Shown here one piece after another: positions 6,100 to 8,060 of a DNA stretch of 8,060 nucleotides. Position 1 is the first letter of the stretch. The number at the start of each line of letters is the position of its first letter. The notes under the pieces are model-generated. The model was given only the letters and a program-made list of their open reading frames with translations. It did no database searches and was not told the origin of the DNA. The position numbers were made by a program, and so were the translations under genes. The stretch spans positions 1 to 8,060 of the forward strand of contig JARFUL010000219.1 in the NCBI GenBank assembly GCA_029289015.1, in the 5' to 3' direction. The DNA comes from Syntrophobacteria bacterium. GTDB lineage: Bacteria > Desulfobacterota > Syntrophobacteria > JARFUL01.

Positions 6100-6119
6100 C
6101 CTTTTGACATCGGAGACAG

Positions 6120-6152
6120 CCGGGACGCGGCCCCACAGATGGACGGTCCCGG
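6120..6152 (+). other. Inverted repeat between feoB and the Cys-rich gene
   Basis: CCGGGAC (6120-6126) is the exact reverse complement of GTCCCGG (6146-6152), a seven-base-pair stem with a 19-base loop. No T-run follows, so termination is unlikely. It may alter mRNA stability or set a lower level of the downstream gene. Confidence 0.45.
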
Positions 6153-6176
6153 AGATATATCGGGAGCTCTAAGGAT

Positions 6177-6419
6177 ATGCTGGAGACCATAGTGGTGGTC
6201 GCGGCGGTTGCTGCCGCGATGCTATACGTGGGCCGGAGGCTCAAGACGCGGCTCACCCTCCTCAGGGAGGGGCCCGGGACCCCCTCGCCGGGGTGCCAGG
6301 GGTGCGCGAGCTGCTCCGAGGAGCCCTCCCAGGGGAAAACCGGAGAGGACCGCGGCCCCCTTGAGGCCTCTTCAGCGGACCCTGAAGGGTGTTCTGGAGA
6401 ATGCGAGGGTAGCGCCTAG
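6177..6419 (+). CDS. FeoB-associated Cys-rich membrane protein
   Basis: An 80-residue protein with one N-terminal membrane helix (about residues 3-18, [13 protein letters not shown]) followed by a basic stretch (RRLKTR) and a soluble tail rich in Gly, Ser, Pro and acidic residues. Cysteines lie in CQGCASC (C40, C43, C46) and CSGEC (C72, C76). This layout, directly after feoB, matches the family annotated as FeoB-associated Cys-rich membrane protein; the basic residues after the helix suggest a cytoplasmic tail. The family's role is not established; iron binding or hand-over by the thiolates is a reasonable idea. The tail is longer than in the minimal members and has the second Cys pair near the C terminus. 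The start ATG 6177 has GGGAG about 10 bases upstream. Its TAG interlocks with the stop codon of the opposing ssb gene. Confidence 0.85.
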   Translation: MLETIVVVAAVAAAMLYVGRRLKTRLTLLREGPGTPSPGCQGCASCSEEPSQGKTGEDRGPLEASSADPEGCSGECEGSA

Positions 6420-6814
6420 AAGGGAATGTCGTCGCCGGTCTCAGGCGGAGGGGGAATGTCCGACTCTTTCTCAGAGTCGGCGACCTCGCCCTTTCTGTCC
6501 AGCATCTTCATCTCCCGGGCCACCACCTCGGTGGTGTAGCGCTTTTGACCGTCCTGGCCCTCCCAGGACCTGGTCTGCAGCCGCCCCTCTATGAAGACCC
6601 GGGAGCCCTTCTTCAGATACTCCCCGCAGATCTCCCCGAGGCGGCCGAACGCGACCACCCGGTGCCACTCGGTCCTCTCCTGGCGCTCGCCTTCCCTGTT
6701 GGTCCAGACCTCGCTCGTGGCCATCCGGAAGTTGGCCACAGCAGCGCCGTCCGCGGTATACCTGATCTCCGGAGCCACCCCGAGATTGCCTATGAGAAAA
6801 ACCTTGTTAACCAT
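6416..6814 (-). CDS. ssb: Single-stranded DNA-binding protein
   Basis: SSB coats single-stranded DNA during replication, recombination and repair and recruits partner enzymes through its C-terminal tip. The 132-residue product opens with [18 protein letters not shown], continues through the OB fold ([31 protein letters not shown] at 49-70, [12 protein letters not shown] at 73-84, then [13 protein letters not shown]) and ends in the acidic tip DDIPF (128-132). The linker between fold and tip is very short, about 20 residues, so the protein is smaller than the 178 residues of E. coli SSB. The start ATG 6814 has AGGA about 8 bases upstream. It stands alone, without the rpsF/rpsR neighbours often seen. 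The gene ends tail-to-tail with the Cys-rich gene, overlapping by four bases. Confidence 0.97.
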   Translation of the reverse strand: MVNKVFLIGNLGVAPEIRYTADGAAVANFRMATSEVWTNREGERQERTEWHRVVAFGRLGEICGEYLKKGSRVFIEGRLQTRSWEGQDGQKRYTTEVVAREMKMLDRKGEVADSEKESDIPPPPETGDDIPF

Positions 6815-6859
6815 AGCTTATTCCTGCCCTAAGTGTTAGCCCGGCTGTACTTCTGTTGA

Positions 6860-6889
6860 CTTTTACCACAAAGTTGGCTCCAAGGTAAA
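6860..6889 (-). promoter_or_regulatory. Possible promoter for ssb
   Basis: On the minus strand TTTACC (6889-6884) and TAAAAG (6865-6860) are 18 bases apart, each matching four of six bases of the sigma-70 consensus. It would start transcription near 6853, about 40 bases before the ssb start codon. The -35 bases and part of the -10 form an inverted repeat (TTTACC 6862-6867 / GGTAAA 6884-6889), which could be an operator. No LexA-type box is recognised. Confidence 0.35.
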
Positions 6890-6910
6890 GGGAATGGACG
6901 GATTTATCCT

Positions 6911-6959
6911 TGGGCCGGGCCGTCATGCACCCAGGCCCGCGGCCCGGGCTCGCCCGGGC
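6911..6959. repeat. GC-rich overlapping inverted repeats in the ssb-plsC gap
   Basis: GCCCGGG (6942-6948) and CCCGGGC (6953-6959) form a perfect seven-base-pair stem with a CTCG loop. Upstream, GGGCCGGGCC (6912-6921) can pair with GGCCCG and GCCC in 6934-6945 with a two-base bulge. The two structures share GCCC at 6942-6945 and so exclude each other. No T-run follows on either strand. The element lies before the plsC promoter and upstream of the ssb promoter. Confidence 0.6.
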
Positions 6960-6982
6960 ATAGGCAAAAGCGGCTTTCCAGG

Positions 6983-7011
6983 TTGACTTGAGCCGTCTTC
7001 GCCTCTAGAAT
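6983..7011 (+). promoter_or_regulatory. Sigma-70-type promoter for plsC
   Basis: TTGACT (6983-6988) and TAGAAT (7006-7011) each match five of six consensus bases with the optimal 17-base spacer. Transcription would begin near 7018, about 36 bases before the plsC ATG. Since ftsK follows plsC closely with no terminator, this promoter may serve both. Confidence 0.7.
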
Positions 7012-7053
7012 TCCAGGAAATTCCCTTTAACACTTTTTGGGGTGGGCGAGACG

Positions 7054-7764
7054 ATGCCGCTCTCTTTGTTCAAACTCTTTTTACAGGTCTTAACCGTGTT
7101 CTTCTCCACGATGACCATCATCGTGCTCTACCTCACCGGCAGCAGGGAGAAGGCCCAGGTAATGGTCCGGATCTGGGCGAAGGTGGTGCTCAAGGTCTCG
7201 AGGGTAAAGCTGGTGGTCAAGGGGCTGGAAAAGGTTCAGAATCGCATGCCGTGCCTGTTTTTATCCAACCATTCCAGCCAGTTCGACATCTTCGCCATCG
7301 TGGCCGCGCTCCCATTCCACTTCGGGTTTCTGGCCAAGGAGGATCTCTTCGAGGTCCCGGTCTTCGGGGAGGCCATGCTCAGGCTGCGCAACCTCCCCAT
7401 AATCCGGGAGGACAAGCGCAAGGCCCTTGCCACCATAAAGAAGGCCATAAGTAACGTGAAAAACGGGACCAACATGGTGATCTACCCGGAGGGGACCCGC
7501 TCCACCACGGGAGTGCTCCTCCCGTTCAAGCCCGGCGCGTTCCACATCGCGGTGGGAACCGGAAGGCCCGTGGTGCCGGTGGCCATATCCGGGGCCTATA
7601 AGGTGCAGCCCCGGGAGGACGTGGCCCCCAGGCCCGGGACCATCCAGGTAAGGATAATGGAGCCCATAGACACTGCTCAGTTCGGCAGGAGGGACAAGGT
7701 AAAGCTTCGGGAGCTGGTCTACGCGCGCATCAAGGACGCGCTCGCGAGGGCAGAGGATGGTTGA
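7054..7764 (+). CDS. plsC: 1-acyl-sn-glycerol-3-phosphate acyltransferase (PlsC family)
   Basis: Transfers the second acyl chain to lysophosphatidic acid to make phosphatidic acid, at the cytoplasmic face of the inner membrane. From ATG 7054 the product has 236 residues. A membrane helix lies at about 8-27, followed by the acyltransferase motifs in order: SNHSSQFD with the HX4D pair H73 and D78, the arginine-containing block RLRNLPIIRED at 110-120, YPEGTRS at 144-150, and PVVPVAISG at 172-180. The frame also allows GTG 7042 (four more residues), but ATG 7054 fits better behind the GGGGTGGGCGAG stretch; the ribosome-binding site is weak for either. A clear promoter at 6983 precedes it, and ftsK starts 45 bases after its stop. 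The paralogue family is broad, so acyl or head-group specificity is not certain. Confidence 0.9.
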   Translation: MPLSLFKLFLQVLTVFFSTMTIIVLYLTGSREKAQVMVRIWAKVVLKVSRVKLVVKGLEKVQNRMPCLFLSNHSSQFDIFAIVAALPFHFGFLAKEDLFEVPVFGEAMLRLRNLPIIREDKRKALATIKKAISNVKNGTNMVIYPEGTRSTTGVLLPFKPGAFHIAVGTGRPVVPVAISGAYKVQPREDVAPRPGTIQVRIMEPIDTAQFGRRDKVKLRELVYARIKDALARAEDG

Positions 7765-7809
7765 GCACCGCGCCGCGGCCTTTTCCCGGGCCCAGGCAGG
7801 TGGTATTGT

Positions 7810-8060
7810 ATGGTCTCTATGAAGAAGAGAGCAAAAGAGAGATCCCGACCCAAAACCCCGTGGTTCATGGAGGCCCTGGGTCTCCTGTGCCTGGCCGCGG
7901 GCTTCTTGTTCCTCGTCTCGCTCATCACCTACCACCCCTCCGACTCGAAGCTCATCGTCTCCTTCAGGGTCATGGGGCCGGTGAAGAACATGGTGGGGCC
8001 CGTGGGCGCATACATCGCGCAGGCGCTCATGTTCCTGGTGGGGGTGGCCTCCTACTGGCT
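7810..8060 (+). CDS. ftsK: FtsK/SpoIIIE-type DNA translocase, N-terminal membrane domain (cut by right edge)
   Basis: FtsK anchors at the division septum through N-terminal membrane helices and pumps chromosomal DNA with a C-terminal motor. Only the first 83 codons are present: a basic start (KKRAKERSRPK), a first helix at about 20-43 ending in SLITYHPSDS, the signature SYxPxD turn of this family, a loop, then GPVGAYIAQALMFLVGVASYW beginning the second helix. The motor and gamma domains lie outside the window. ATG 7810 has AGGTGG at 6 bases; ATG 7819 is a possible alternative without as good spacing. It follows plsC by 45 bases with no terminator. Recognition rests on the membrane-domain pattern only. 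Confidence 0.87.
   Translation, partial: MVSMKKRAKERSRPKTPWFMEALGLLCLAAGFLFLVSLITYHPSDSKLIVSFRVMGPVKNMVGPVGAYIAQALMFLVGVASYW

Noticed and set aside
4623..6107. 494-codon open frame overlapping feoB in another frame
   Set aside because: Composition is dominated by Arg, Gly, His and Pro, it has no ribosome-binding site, and feoB in the true frame carries every expected motif.
6856..6890. Plus-strand promoter from TTGACT at 6856
   Set aside because: No acceptable -10 box at 15-19 bases; the TTGACT at 6983 with TAGAAT is a much better choice for plsC.

Overview
The window is high-GC bacterial chromosome with dense genes, short operon-like spacings and frequent use of AGG for arginine and ATA for isoleucine. 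The gene set (ThiW, a class II HDAC-like deacetylase, FeoA/FeoB with a FeoB-associated Cys-rich protein, SSB, PlsC, FtsK) and two possible sigma-54 promoters fit an anaerobic or microaerophilic lineage related to Deltaproteobacteria/Desulfobacterota or Nitrospirota. That placement is an inference from content; no marker here settles it. Most of the window is ordinary housekeeping and transport DNA with no sign of a mobile element, CRISPR array or phage.

Layout. (1) Positions 1-1390, minus strand: a complete HDAC-family amidohydrolase gene followed after about 6 bases, in the same frame, by thiW, the thiazole-precursor S component, which is cut by the left edge. (2) Positions 1391-1575: a divergent promoter region. 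(3) Positions 1576-3387, plus strand: a three-gene set made of a free-standing archaeal-type threonyl-tRNA synthetase editing domain, a divergent PhoU-like helical protein and a metal-dependent amidohydrolase of the TIM-barrel amidohydrolase-2 type. (4) Positions 3388-3743: a 356-base non-coding stretch, AT-rich in its second half, with a Fur-box-like sequence, a GG-N10-GC sigma-54-type element and several inverted repeats. (5) Positions 3744-6419, plus strand: feoA, feoB and a small Cys-rich membrane protein, a ferrous iron uptake operon. (6) Positions 6416-6814, minus strand: ssb, meeting the iron operon tail-to-tail with stop codons interlocked in a CTAG. (7) Positions 6815-7053: a divergent intergenic region with very GC-rich competing hairpins and a good sigma-70 promoter. 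(8) Positions 7054-8060, plus strand: plsC and the first 83 codons of ftsK.

The iron block is the clearest functional unit: FeoB is the GTP-dependent Fe(II) channel, FeoA its small SH3-like partner, and the Cys-rich membrane protein a usual companion. The leader carries a plausible iron-responsive operator over the likely transcription start. The 1576-3387 trio has no obvious common pathway and is the least explained part of the window.
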